From Undaria pinnatifida (taxonomy: Eukaryota; Sar; Phaeophyceae; Laminariales; Alariaceae): a stretch of DNA of 64,000 nt. This document shows, in pieces, positions 42,190-53,154 of the stretch. The translations under genes and the position numbers were made by a program. The stretch lies in NCBI GenBank assembly GCA_012845835.1, contig JABAKD010000001.1, positions 6,932,476 through 6,996,475 of the forward strand, written 5' to 3'. The notes beneath the pieces were generated by a model. That model saw nothing but the letters and a program-made list of their open reading frames with translations, was not told the DNA's origin and did no database searches. The stretch's first letter is position 1; every line of letters starts with the position of its first letter.

Positions 42190-42370
42190 TTATACCCTTA
42201 TCCGTAAGACTTGTTGTGGGACATAGGAGAGATGCAACACGGCCAACAATCCCATGGCCTACGTACGAAACCGGGAAAACGCTCATGGCATTCGATTGTT
42301 CTTCGATAATGTTGAGGAATCCCTCAGTTAAGGAGGCCCGTCGCACAGAAACAATTTAGCCCAAAAGGCG
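42190..42370 (-). repeat. Dispersed repeat family D, minus copy
   Basis: The reverse complement shows 'gggctaaattgtttctgtgc', 'gggcctccttaac' and 'gtaggccatgggattgttgg', in family order. Confidence 0.5.
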
Positions 42371-43257
42371 TAACCCCTTTCGCAGCCTGCGTCAGGGCGG
42401 TAACATTCATTGAGCTTCCGGGGTAAAACCGACCAAATAAATCGATACCTACGGCATCGACCGAACAAAATCGAAACGAGCTGTTGGCTGTTATTGGTGC
42501 TGGCTTAAAGGGCGGTTTGAGTTCCAAAGGATTGCACTGCACAGCAGTCCACGAAGTTGTACGATACAAGCGCGGCATGATGCTGCGCACCCTGCCGCGT
42601 GCCCGCAATGGACGACTCATAAGGTCGCACATCTGGATTGTTGGGTCTCGTTGGCCCTAACCCAAAAGGGCTGAAAGAAACTAACATTCGGCGTGGTGAC
42701 TGAAATAGCCCAACATAGAGTCTCTTCTACGTACCGACGCAGCCAGCAACAGGCAGTTCCTTCAAGCGAGCACGCGTCATACGAAACCCGACGGTAACAT
42801 GGCACTAAGATGCTTGTTTGCGGCAGCGGTCCGACTGCATATACTCCAGCCTCCTTGCATGACGAACTCCGTGCCTCAACCATAAAGCCGACCTTGAAAC
42901 AAATAAGTACTTCGCATCCACATTCGCCCAATAAGAACCAGGCGTCCAATAACCATTTCTTTTGGTTTTTTTCACCCGATTGCTTGTCATCCGAAGAACG
43001 GGCTCACCTTATCGGATGGCGCATCATTGTAAAATACTCGCAGTCCGCCCTCCCGATCTCCTCCAACGGGTGCCTGTGATGTGCCAGTAGGGAAAAAAAT
43101 CTGAGTTTGCCGAAACACAGCGACATTTAGAATACAAAGCAAACGCGCCCTAAACTTTACAGGCTTGTACCCAACTTGGCGGTCATTATACCGAAAGTAC
43201 AAAACGCTCTCGTTACAAATGAAAGGGGTAAGGGTCTTTCTGATCTATTTTTCGTCT

Positions 43258-44300
43258 CCATCATAACAACTGCTCCTCACAGACACTGGGTGCCACAGCT
43301 CTGTATCTTTTTTCACAGAGGCAGGGTCTAGACAGGCGACGCCTTTATCAGGTTACGAGCTTCGCCGTTTGATGTACACAACCACCTGCACCAAGCAAAC
43401 GATGTTCCACTAAGTCCGTAGCCTTCTCCCGAGAAGTTTGATGGAATACCCCACTTCTGAATACACAGATGAATTAACCGAACAACAACAGACAAGTCCC
43501 GAGTATAGCATGAGCATCGGCACGGAAGAGCCTACGGAAGCAGCTGTTGGGGTCGACAAGTTCCTTAGAGCCGTTCGCGGCAAATTTTACCGTGCTCGAG
43601 TACCACCCATGGAAACGTACGGCCCAATCCGTCGTAAGTATGCGTCATCCGGGATCTCTTGACATTCTGGAAGTGCGTCTTTGCCCCGACACCTAACATG
43701 TTCGTCTTCTTTCATGTTCTACGGCGAGAAGACCTCGGCATGTGACACGCAGCCAGGTCGTTGATGCGTCCGCTACCCAGTCTGGCACGGAGGATACTGT
43801 TGCTGTTTTCTAACGTTAACTCAGCATTGCCATTATCAAGCCCGTGGTCACAGGGCAGGCCCAAGTCGCCCTGGAGTGGAAGAATACCCCAGGTAAGGAA
43901 AAAAAGGTAGCACACATATCATAGTTGGAGGCCTTATGCTGGCACATGGGGCAGTACTCAGCCTGGCACGGGGGAATCGCCTTCTGCTGATGCGCCTTCT
44001 GTTGGCAACATGGAAACTGTCCCCGTGATAAGCAGGCTAATGCCTCCTCTACCTTGATCACACTCATTCATTTCCTCCTTGGCCACTAAAGTGCTTCCCA
44101 AACAACGTATGTTCTCCATCATCACAAGGGTTCTTCACAGACACTCGGTGACGCCTTTATACCTGTTATCACAGGCAGTCTCGGCAGGCATCAATGCTTC
44201 AGGTTATGAGCCTCGTCCTTTGACCTACGCAATGCTCGAAGGTGTTCTCCATCATCACAACGGTTCCTTACAGACACTCGGTGTCACCTTCGCATCTCGG
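43258..44300. repeat. Three copies of a 60-130 bp segment
   Basis: Copies lie at 43258-43380, 44115-44245 and 44247-44300. They share 'ccatcat.acaa.ggttc' (or 'actgctc'), 'cacagacactcggtg' and, in the first two, 'gcctttat', 'caggttatgagcc' or 'caggttacgagct', and 'tttgatgtac' or 'tttgacctac'. The last two are adjacent. They fall in the gap where the missing RHP.-type sulfotransferase exon should be, but the reading frames do not settle whether they are copies of it. Confidence 0.55.
43438..43634 (+). CDS. Possible small exon, unknown protein
   Basis: An ATG at 43438 (or 43441) opens a frame with an acidic, threonine- and glutamate-rich start (MEYPTSEYTDELTEQQQTSP) and a more basic end (FLRAVRGKFYRARVPP). 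At about 43634 there is a strong donor-like 'gtcgtaagtatg'. Without splicing, the frame stops at 43660. No family is recognised, and it lies on the strand opposite the sulfotransferase exons. Chance is quite possible. Confidence 0.25.
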
Positions 44301-44597
44301 ATGTCACATACTCAGAACCTCGGTATGCACCAACTTTCACGCGGAACTTTCCATGCAACAACAAAGATTGAAGGAAGAGATACATTGTGAGACTCGCATG
44401 TCTTTCGAAGAGTAGCGGAAATGTTGTTTTTAAAAAAGTAAAATATTCTACCAAAAGCTATCCCTAAATCTAATCTAAGCCTAACCACAACCCCGCCCCA
44501 CGGCCAATGCGTAGTCACGCGATCTCCGCAATGTAGACCTATACACGCGCAGGTAACGAAACAGAAACACAAGAATAGCGCATCCATCCATACCTAC

Positions 44598-44691
44598 CTC
44601 AGTAGCTCTCCATATCCCATGATCACCGAGGAGTTGTAGAGAGCATCGCGGCACAGATTTATTGTACTGGTGGCCTCCACCGTGCATAGCC
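44598..44691 (-). CDS. Sulfotransferase exon (VIMGYGELL segment)
   Basis: This exon is 94 nt long. The acceptor is 'catggtggcag' and the donor 'gag/gtaggtatgg' at 44596-44597. In the frame set by the 46.1-kb exon (one base carried over) it reads LCTVEATSTINLCRDAL then YNSSVIMGYGELL. A helix followed by 'vi.GY.ell' is what the family shows between the PAPS loop and the RHP. box. It ends with two bases of a codon, matching the one-base start of the 38.7-kb exon if a phase-neutral exon lies between. A second open frame across the same bases (starting MFVHGGRAM) is taken as a shadow. Confidence 0.55.
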
Positions 44692-44719
44692 CTGCCACCA
44701 TGGACAAACATGGGGCGGG

Positions 44720-46050
44720 ATGCTGTTAGCGAGTAGGTTTAGTCGTGCGGGCTATTTGTGAAAGGGTCACTAATTACACACCCGAACGACGCTGCAATAA
44801 TTACAGCAATACGCACAGGGTTAACACTCACGGCCATGCGATGTATGACCTTCCAAAATATATACACATCGACCTTCCACAGAAGATCGCCAGTTGAAAG
44901 CAAGCGCTATACACAGAGCCACATGTGCGCACGTATTTTGTTTTGGTTGAGTGAAGGTATTGACGACGCTAATAACTACCAGGTACCAGGTTTACATGCC
45001 GCGTTACTGTTCACTAGTGTGGGCTGCCTTGTATCCTTCCACGCATTTATCAAGACCGATAAGATCCCATTTCATCATGTGGTCAAGGGGAATCCCCGTG
45101 TCGCCGCGGTTGACGTACATTCCGCAGTCTTCGCAACCAGAAACCAGAAAAAAAAACAACAGTAGATCTATCCGCTAGGCCTATCAATCGGCGACGGGCA
45201 GTGTCGTACCGGCCGCTCGTGTGCTTCTGCTATACTTGTGCAGCCATGCACGAGATGCTAGATGCACTCGAGAAGAGTGGACGCAGCCGTTTTCCTCCTC
45301 CTTGATTCTAACCACGATAAGCTACGTACGAGGTACGTCCGTAGAGGCCATGACTACCGCTGCAACAACAGTTAGCTATGTCGTACGTTACCAAAACTGG
45401 TATTGAAGTTGTCTGCGAGTGAATAAATAATTTGCAGAGATCCCTAGCCTATACAAGTTGTACAAGGTTCCCGTGCAGGATGTAGTAAACGTAAGTATCG
45501 GGGGTGACGCGAGTTGAGAATGGGGAACACAGCCGTTCGTATATATACAAGTTCAAGTCCTTTCTTCCGGAGCGCAGCCGTTGGGCAAGACGAAGAATAT
45601 ACAAGAGGCATTTAATGTCAAAGATAATCTATCCTTGCAAGTAACCTGGAAATTGACACTGACCAGCCCAAACGAGTGTATGATTAGTTCTAAATGAGAA
45701 GGATGGTCTACAATAGATCGTATTGCCGGATTTTGTTCGTATGATCTGCACGACCTAGCACGTGCTTTCTTAGTGGGGGTTTCTACGACATACATATCCT
45801 AATGGTAGGCATAGGATCTAGATCATCTAGATAGCGACATGTCTGATTTGAGCATAGTTCGCACCTGACTTGGCATGTCCTTCACGATCACTTGCTTTGC
45901 ACCATAATGAGCTGTTCAAGTTTTATCCCGCTGTTCTTCGCCATATCGAACAGCATCTCTCTATCCGTACGCAATATATTCACCTATTATATTTCTCTAA
46001 GGGTTTTACCGGCCCTCGATAAAGGGAAGTACCATAACACCAGCCCACCC
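44720..46050. other. No further exon recognised
   Basis: This is the presumed intron of the sulfotransferase locus. A plus-strand frame at 44758-45165 (135 codons) has no domain and no supporting context. About 45636-45680 resembles 53100-53147 ('gcaagtaacc', 'cagcccaaacgag'), a short dispersed pair. Confidence 0.35.
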
Positions 46051-46112
46051 TGGTATATGTCATACCGGTAGAGTGGATGGCACAAGTATCAGTAGTTCCG
46101 TATGTATCGCAC

Positions 46113-46245
46113 CTGGTTCAGCGTCTCCCTCGCGCTCACTGCTCTGCACCATCTGCTGTTTAATACTAGTCCCACCGCTCTTGACCATGTGGTTGAATAC
46201 CGTGCAGAACTGTGGGGGCTCGCCTTCTTTATTTGGAGCATAAAT
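46113..46245 (-). CDS. Sulfotransferase exon with PAPS-binding loop
   Basis: This exon is 133 nt long: 44 codons plus one base. The acceptor is 'ctgtctacgtcag' and the donor 'ccag/gtgcga' at 46111-46112. It reads IYAPNKEGEPPQFCTVFNHM then VKSGGTSIKQQ. The family's 5'-phosphosulfate loop is H-x-P-K-x-G-G-T-S; here H, K, G, G, T and S are present, but valine stands where proline is usual. It lies upstream of all other exons on the minus strand, as the N-terminal motif should. Two degenerate copies follow at 184-bp spacing. Confidence 0.7.
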
Positions 46246-46329
46246 CTGACGTAGACAGAGGACGTGTTGTTACGGTTTGAGGACGCCCGGCAGGGTGGTA
46301 TTCTTTTTCAAGGCATTCATCATCTGATC

Positions 46330-46613
46330 AGTTCCGTTGACCTTGTCATTTTATGATAAGTCCCGTTGACCATGTGGTTGAACACAGTCCAGTACGGAGG
46401 AAGTAAACCTGACGTCTTTGGGGCATGTATCTGACGTGGACATAGAATAAATATCAATGGCCTGTTGTAGCGTCGTTTCCTGAGGATATCGTCACGCACG
46501 TTACGACAGTGATTTCAATGCACAAACACCCCCAAAAGAGATCACGTTTCTTGACGGTATGAACCCCGCGCACTACTGGGGGGAGGGTCGCCTGGCGTAT
46601 TCTTAGCGTATTT
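46330..46613 (-). pseudogene. Two degenerate tandem copies of the PAPS-loop exon
   Basis: Copy 2 starts at 46430 after 'gtccacgtcag' and reads IHAPKTSGLLPPYWTVFNHM then VNGTYHK, with the P-loop destroyed. Copy 3 starts at 46613 after 'gacccacgtcag' and keeps only KYAKNTPGDPPPS. The distances from the intact copy are 185 and 183 bp. The acceptor sequence is conserved in all three, so the duplicated unit contained the end of the intron as well as the exon. Confidence 0.7.
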
Positions 46614-46924
46614 CTGACGTGGGTCGAGAGTGGACTGTTGTTGATGTCCGATAATAAGATAAACGCAAAAATTCTTCGAGCTTGAAAAATGTGGTGTGCA
46701 TAATTGCATTACGTCAAGAGCAGAAGAGAGATCACTTCGGAACAGTAGCGATCGACGTCCACCGCATTTTCCATCATGACTCGACAGCACAAAAACCCGA
46801 GCATCAGGCCTACGCTGGATCTCCGCTGGCCTGCCACGTAGACTATACAGGGAGTACACAGGAACTTGCGTACAAACACTCCGAAAGCTAACTCACACTA
46901 TAACACTTATTGTTTTATGCGTAT

Positions 46925-47870
46925 CGAATTCTACAGATGTCTGGTTATGTCCCCCTCAATGCGGGATATACAGTTTCCGTGCGCAGAACAAGGCTGCACG
47001 TGTTAGTCCTGTTGACCCTGGCATTAGCAGTGGAGTCACCAACCTGTATCCTTCACGAGGGTACACATCCCGTAACCGGCGGGATCGAAGTATCACACGC
47101 AGCTTGCAAAGGCAAGTCTTGATCAAAAAATTATTTGTGGTCGATCTCACAGCTGAATTCTCATTATATAAAATACAAGGTATCGTCCAATTGCGCACCC
47201 GAACTACAGTACGCCGTACCACGTATAACACACCGGACATATCACGATCTAGACCATCTATATCATTCATCTGGCGTTACCATAATAATCTGTGCGTGGT
47301 CTGTGAACGAGTAGTACAGACCCAACCCAGGAAACATACCCTCGTAACAGATCGTCCGGCCCTCTTCCGGCAACACGATCTATAGGGTATGCAGATATCA
47401 AACACCGGGAATATGTCTTCCCTGAAGGACATTCTAGGAACCATGAACAGGGATCTGATCTTTCCGATTTCGCGAGCACCTTATATCACACGCCTATCAC
47501 AGCAGTGTGGTCTCATTTCCCAAACCAGCCGTACGTCAAAGTGAACCTTCGGAACCCGGCTTGATACGTTTCTACATAAAAAACTAATGCTACTACTGTA
47601 CCTTCAGCTACGCAGCTGTGAAATAGAGGATTTCATCGAAAATCATATTTGCAAGCTGTATTTGATGCCACTCTGATCACGGCGCATTAGGGTGTGTGTG
47701 TTCTCGTGAATGATATAGGTCGGCGACTCCCCGTAGCTTTACTTACAGTATCAGGATCAACAGGATCACACAAAGACGTTAAGCCTCTTTTGCGCGCGGA
47801 AGCTATACGGCATAATCCGTTTCGCGGGAGATAAAATCTGACGGCTGTGGAACTCACAAGCTTTTTTACG
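46925..47870. mobile_element. Second foldback element, diverged
   Basis: The plus-oriented inner arm at 46925-47160 ('tgtccccctcaatgcgggat', 'tagtcctgttgaccctgg', 'cgatctcacagctgaat') faces a minus-oriented arm at 47615-47870 ('agctgtgaaatagaggattt', 'gaatgatataggtcggcgac', 'aaaatctgacggctgtgga'). They are joined by about 455 bp of unrelated DNA. Both arms are more diverged than those at 17-19 kb and lack the long C runs. Confidence 0.6.
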
Positions 47871-47874
47871 TAAT

Positions 47875-48780
47875 CTTTCGGCGAGGGCGGGGAGTACGTT
47901 TTGTGTAGTTTATGTAGTAGATATGTTTTAAACCACAGAAGGATCCACTGAATGTTATCCATTGATGGGGCGTTCGTACAACAGACTGCGTTGTCGCCAG
48001 TTACAGGTGATACGAGTGCAATTGGAGCAGCCGGCCGGTTTGTGGACAAGTGGCATTCTAAAAAGGGATAATGGAGAGGCGACTGCGCCACACAAAAATA
48101 GCAGAGGGCGACAAGTGGGAGGACAATTGGAAGAGCATGGGGGGCGGTGTACTCATACCATGCATGGCTGTGGTCGGTTGCGTGCTGATGGTCGGTGAGA
48201 GCAGGAAGGAGCCGGCAGGTCGTGTGCCGAGTTTCCTATTGATAGCCGTATACCATATAGTCGTGCACAAATTCTGTATAGTATGTGTAAGTTGGAGTTC
48301 AAGCAGTTGAGGTAGCAAAAACGTTGGACGAACAGGGAACACGCGGATCGGAATCCCAGATGCACACTCCTAGAAAGGCTAAAAAAAAAAGAAAACGGAG
48401 CATTGGGATTTCTGTACGAACCAAGAAAATGAGAGCCGTTTCTCAAGTTTTTTACTTGGTTTTACTCTCAGTCCCCCTGTCTGGGCTCTCGAAAAGAGGA
48501 GTGTGACGTTCGGGGAAAGAAATGTTCCCCCCTGGAACGAGTGGTACGTATGAGTATCGCGATGTTCTATTCCCTTGACCTCGAGTCACACACAAAAGCA
48601 GCACCAAAGCACCTTTGTCGATGCCGTGGAACGTTTTACACCGTACGTAAACATGCCACCAGTTTAAACGCAACCCCTATTAATAGTAAACACCAGACAA
48701 TCCATCCTCAACACAAACCCGATCTATGCCCTTAAGGGCTGCGCGTGCATATAATATTATAAAAACAAAATATATCAAAT
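47875..48780. other. No gene recognised
   Basis: Frames of 60-95 codons exist on both strands near 47960-48450, but none is convincing. An A run at 48380-48390 and AT-rich DNA at 48750-48800 precede the next foldback arm. Confidence 0.35.
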
Positions 48781-48784
48781 ATAT

Positions 48785-49250
48785 ATTATATATTTTTCCC
48801 CAAACCGTCAGATTTATCCCCTTGAAGGATTTAAAGTTTTCACGCACAAATTGAGCCCCCCCCCCCCCCCCCCCCTCCCCTCCCTCCCCCCCCCTCCAAC
48901 CCCGCTCCCTCTTTATTAAAACCAGGCCCCCACGTCCTTAAAAACTCCGCCCTCCCCTCACCGGTTACTCGACTTACAGGATTCACTTGATAAACGGATG
49001 CATTTCCTTTCACAGCTGTCAGATTATGCCCCCCTCAGAAACGGGTTTTATAGTTTCCGCGCACAGACTGCCTAACATCACCCTGTTGACCCTGTTAGCT
49101 ACACTATAGTTGCAAGGGGAGTCGCCGACCTATATCCTTAATGAGGACGCGCAAACCGTAATACGCGCGATCGGAGTATCACACACACAGATTGCACAGA
49201 TGAGTTTCGACAAAATATTCGATCTCACAGCTGGAGTGTAATTTCAGTTT
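48785..49250 (+). repeat. Foldback arm, single, with long poly(C)
   Basis: It carries 'accgtcagatttatcccctt', a C tract at about 48857-48895, 'aaaccaggcccccacgtcct', 'ctccgccctcccctcaccgg' and the inner block ending 'cgatctcacagctggagtgt'. No inverted partner is adjacent. It abuts the 1.06-kb repeat at 49255. Confidence 0.7.
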
Positions 49251-49254
49251 TTTG

Positions 49255-50322
49255 GGGGGAACAGGGATTTCGTCAGGAGTTTTTTTCGTCTCGACCTCAG
49301 TATGGGATTCTCAGAACTGGGATTTCTCGGTCAAATCGATTCGTTTTAGCGCCGTCTTCGGGGGGCGGCTACAACGCCCCTCGCCCTGCCTTATCCGTTC
49401 CGCACGTCGACGCGAACAACGCGGATGCATCCTGAGCGAGAAAAGCGACAAGCGCGCAAAAAAATGTATTTTGAACGGTACTCTCTAGTTATTCTTCGGA
49501 TCTTGATGTATGGAGAGGTTGATAAGATGAAACTTGGCAAGATAATATTTCCAAATTGGCGTCATATTTTGTCCCAAAATAAATAACAAAATTTTCTGTG
49601 AAACCAAATCGCATGATACCGCGTTAGGTATCAGAGCAGTCTATATAATTATTGAATTTGGGTAGGTACACGTAGGGACATGGAAATAGACGCGGCAAGC
49701 GCACGCATGACCAAAACGAGGAGGTAGTGATTACGATTACAGTGGGTCACCAAAAGACAAACAGCAGCATTGCCAGTGGCTGCGTCCCCGGGACCTCGAA
49801 GGTGGTATTATACAAGTTCGGGCAAATAGACATAGTTTATACTCGTGCAAGTGGTATAGGCACGAGTAAGAGCACACACAGCGATGCTCTATTACACACA
49901 ACACGCTTTTTGTCTGTGACTTATTATATGGCAAGGACGGAGGGTGTACCAAAAACAGAGAAAAACGCTTCGACACAAAAAACAGGGTAAAAATCGTTCC
50001 TCCTGTTGTTGAGCTGCGCCACGCGAAGGTCGTAAGTAGTAGATGGTATCCACGGAAGAAATTAATGAGTGGCATGCATTCGCCCCAGTATCGCATCGTT
50101 TGGTGGTTATTTTTCCCGAGAAGAATCTTTGGAGAAATGTAGGCTGTGTGGATGGCGTGCTTCATTGTTGCAGTGGTCCCTGACTCCGTTGCTGCTGAAA
50201 TCGTTTGCCGGTCAAGTGCAGGCGGTCGTGTTGGTACGTAACGGACAAATAAGTTTGTGTTGGTTCATACTTGATGTGCTCCTTGCTGCCGATTGCTGGT
50301 TGATCATCTCTATCTAGTGTTT
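49255..50322 (-). repeat. 1.06-kb dispersed repeat, copy 2
   Basis: Its reverse complement aligns throughout with 16113-17175. At the right end it meets the poly(A) tail of the SINE at 50323. At the left it meets a foldback arm, as copy 1 does. The shared order of foldback sequence and this repeat in inverse orientation may reflect one composite unit or an inverted segmental duplication. Confidence 0.7.
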
Positions 50323-50640
50323 TTTTTTTTTTGGCACACTTCTACTTTCCAGATTCATGGCATACAAGCCGCGGTCACAGGTGTCATATTTTCCCCCCCT
50401 CGAGTTATTGTCTTCAATTTTTTGGCGCATAGGGTTCAGCACCCTCGGATCGTCGATGTTCCATAGAGTGTTGCTAACTCACTCACGCTCTCGCGTCTTC
50501 CGCAAGTTAATTTGTGCACAAGAAAAAGTCCCAAGGAATTTATACGAGTATGCCCTCGGCGGGGCTCGAACTCACGAAACTGACCTATACCAGGCTCGAG
50601 GATAACCTGACACGCCACCGGGGCGACCGGACTCTTTGAT
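50323..50640 (-). mobile_element. tRNA-derived SINE, copy 2
   Basis: The minus-strand head reads 'ggtcgccccggtggcgtgtc' with an A-box-like tggcgtgtcagg (50606-50617) and a B-box gagttcgagcccc (50560-50572). The body matches 7114-7449. The tail is a run of twelve A (T on plus, about 50321-50334). Box spacing and poly(A) tail are those of a tRNA SINE moved by LINE-type machinery. Confidence 0.75.
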
Positions 50641-53150
50641 TAATGCTGGCTTCCATAGTTAAAGAAGCACATTTACTAATTAAAGTGTCCTGGAATACCA
50701 ACGCGTGTTGAGAGCTTGGTATGGACTAAACCAGAGCCGAACTGGCTGGGCAAAATGTGGCTTGACTCCGGAGTGGAGGATTATATCTTGGATGATTTTT
50801 GTTGGATCATGAAATAATAGTTGAAGGCGATGCCCTTACACTTGGTTTGGATTCGAAGATTCTCCTTTTATTTGAGTTTGCATTAATCTAGAATCGAATG
50901 AGCATTATCATGACAGTTGTCACGAGCAGGAGGGATGTAGGATTCACCATGTGCTCGTATCAATGTCCGAGAATCGAACTCGAGTCTGCGTTGATACTAA
51001 TAGTTATGCTATTTTTACTTTTGCCTGGGGCATGTGGAAAAGGAGAGTATCTACCACCAGAATTATGCTTGATTGAAGACTTAGAAGTATAACAATTTGC
51101 GGGAACAGTATTGGTTGGTTTTGGGGTTATTTTACGATTGATTCATTGAACCACGATAAAAAGTTTTTTTTTCTGGTTTTACACGGGTTAATCCTACTGC
51201 ACTCCCCTTGATCGCCCATATTCTTATCAGCGATTTCCGTTACGATTACTGCGGTTCAATTCCGCTAGCTACGGCGTTGGGTGACAATAATCGGGTTTTC
51301 GGAGCAGAGGCAGTACTAACATTGTTTTGGAATTGACATTGGATATTCGAGGCATGAACTTTGTTCGAATAAGTAAGGTATTGGATGGTGCGCTTGTGAT
51401 GAACATTATCATGACGTGCACACAGGCAGGAGGAATGTTGGTTTATGCCTGTGCACAAGTCTGATGTATGATGTGTATGACTGCATAAAATATACGGAGA
51501 TGGTAGAGTAGAACTATTGACATGATTGGCGGTCCCAATTTTCGATATGTTCGAGCCCTCTTTGGCTCAGTGCATATTCCATTCGCTATTATTAGATGTC
51601 TTCGGGTGTGCATGTTCAGAGTTGTCTCCGGGCCTCCAGTAGTACTTTAATAGATATTTTTTTCATTTTTTTATCTTCTAATCCGCCTGATGGTCCCTCG
51701 TCGGTTACCGAGAGCAATCCCCCCGTAAGTCACCTTACGCCGGGCGTACAGATAGTCGATTACGTTTATCCTCCCGAGGTGGGCTCAACATACGAACCAT
51801 GGCCAATCAGAAAATCGGCCGGTGGGGTTGTGATTTCCACACCGTGCGAGAGGTATCAACCTGGATGATATCTGTGTTCGGCCCCCGGTTGCCGGAGTTG
51901 TAGATGTGTAGATGGCTTCCGATCCCGGCCTGTGACCCTATCGTGCCCGGGTGACGCCTACTTTGTGTATTGGACCGGCTCGCGGGACCGCGGGCCCGGT
52001 GGTATCAGCTCCGCGGACTTCTCCTGGTAGGCTCGGAGTGCGTTGGGCCACAATGAAATAGTTCGTTGGTAGGAAGTGCATGCCATCGGCTATGGACCTT
52101 CCTGTTCGTATCTCAAGATCTCAAGGGCTCACAACAAATGCCGATAATGACAATTGAACTCCCTGACAATATGTATCCAACCATTCTATGTAAGGTAGAA
52201 TGATGAATGATACGACCACAGCGGTACACTATGAGATCCGGCTTATGAGCGATCAGACAAAAATGGCATGTTTTTAATTTCGTCTAAAAAACTCGAGTCT
52301 GAAATTCTTAAATGTCAAAATCGTAAGCGCTGTAGTCGCGTACTGTATCTATAAGAAATGGGCGATCTACAGCTCGCAACAAGCAGCAGCATTGCAATAG
52401 CATTCGAGGAGTTAACTAACGGAGGCAGCCATACCACCGTGTTTCGCGCCTGGAACAACGTCAGCACGTCTCTCAACGATCAGGTAACACACAGACAGTC
52501 GATCTGGGAGGCTTGGATCTAGATGATCCTGTTATACTATGCATTATATACTTCAAAAGCTGGTTCAGGGCGCACCTCTCGGTGGATACGAAAAGAACAT
52601 GCAGCGGGCATGTTCTGTCACCTTGCTGGCCCCGGATGCTTGATTGAGTAAAAATATCGTAAGAAACGCACTCGACACGCGTGTCGTCGCCAGACTAAAG
52701 GGTCAGTCGGCGTGTGCTCGGACGTATTCAATCGAAATCTGACAAAGGTCGGCATGGGATTCATCTGCAAAACGGTAGCAAGTACATATGTAGTCTATCG
52801 TTATGATTGTTAGTCTATACCGAACTCTTGGCATTACTTTACCCACTGTACGCGTAGACTATGATTGTGTGTGGTGCCCTTTTTGATTTACCAGGTATTG
52901 AATCGAACAATTCGAAGTGCTGCTCTGCCCTACCCGAAGAAAGGGTGCCGCCGAATGCCGGCACCCATGCGGAGCCCTTGTACATACATACAACAAGGTT
53001 CTCCCTTCGACATGTGCGACTTGAAAATCATGTGGGTATCACGAAAATAAAACAAAAATGAGAAACAGCTGTTGACAACTACCTCAACATAAAACAGGCC
53101 TCGCAAGTAACCCGGCACCTAAACATCGATCAGCCCAAACGAGCTCACAT
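50641..53150. other. No gene recognised; small repeats
   Basis: About 50896-50950 and 51393-51440 resemble each other ('atgagcattatcatgac', 'caggagggatgt'). A minus copy of family E lies at 51745-51870. A 54-codon plus-strand frame at 52358-52522 (MGDLQLATSSSIAIAFEELT) is followed in mid-frame by a donor-like 'caggtaaca' and might be an exon, but nothing supports it further. The rest is empty. Confidence 0.35.
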
Positions 53151-53154
53151 GTTT

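Larger units (their letters stand above)
32440..46650 (-). pseudogene. Sulfotransferase locus, exons spread over 14 kb with duplicated exons
   Basis: Five minus-strand segments resemble successive parts of a PAPS-dependent sulfotransferase and occur in protein order: 46113-46245 (PAPS-binding loop), 44598-44691, 38712-38775, 37048-37197 and 32891-33169 (C-terminus). Each has AG before it and, except the last, GT after it. Phases fit at 46 to 44.6 kb (1 nt plus 2 nt) and 38.7 to 37.2 kb (0 to 0). Between 44.6 and 38.7 kb the exon with the RHP.-type motif is not identified, and the first exon is missing. Degenerate copies lie beside several exons. Introns of 1.4-6 kb contain transposon debris. 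Such enzymes sulfate carbohydrates or other acceptors, usually in the Golgi. It may be a real gene with long introns or a decayed one; a valine in the PAPS loop and the missing parts favour decay. Confidence 0.6.

Noticed and set aside
42340-42460. Minus-strand FGRFYPGSSMNVTALTQAAK as a Gypsy RT-RNase H junction
   Set aside because: The resemblance to the 'yRRF.p.fs..a.pLt.l' pattern is suggestive, but the segment is short, lacks neighbours, and runs into a family D repeat.
50898-51092. Hydrophobic frame (ALILIVMLFLLLPG) as organelle-derived DNA
   Set aside because: It has no match to cox or other organelle proteins I can recall, and the upstream part belongs to a small local repeat.
51200-51290. 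T-arm-like hairpin 'gcggttcaattccgc', possible tRNA gene
   Set aside because: The T-stem and loop look right, but no 5' acceptor strand, D-arm or anticodon arm can be fitted at the proper distance.
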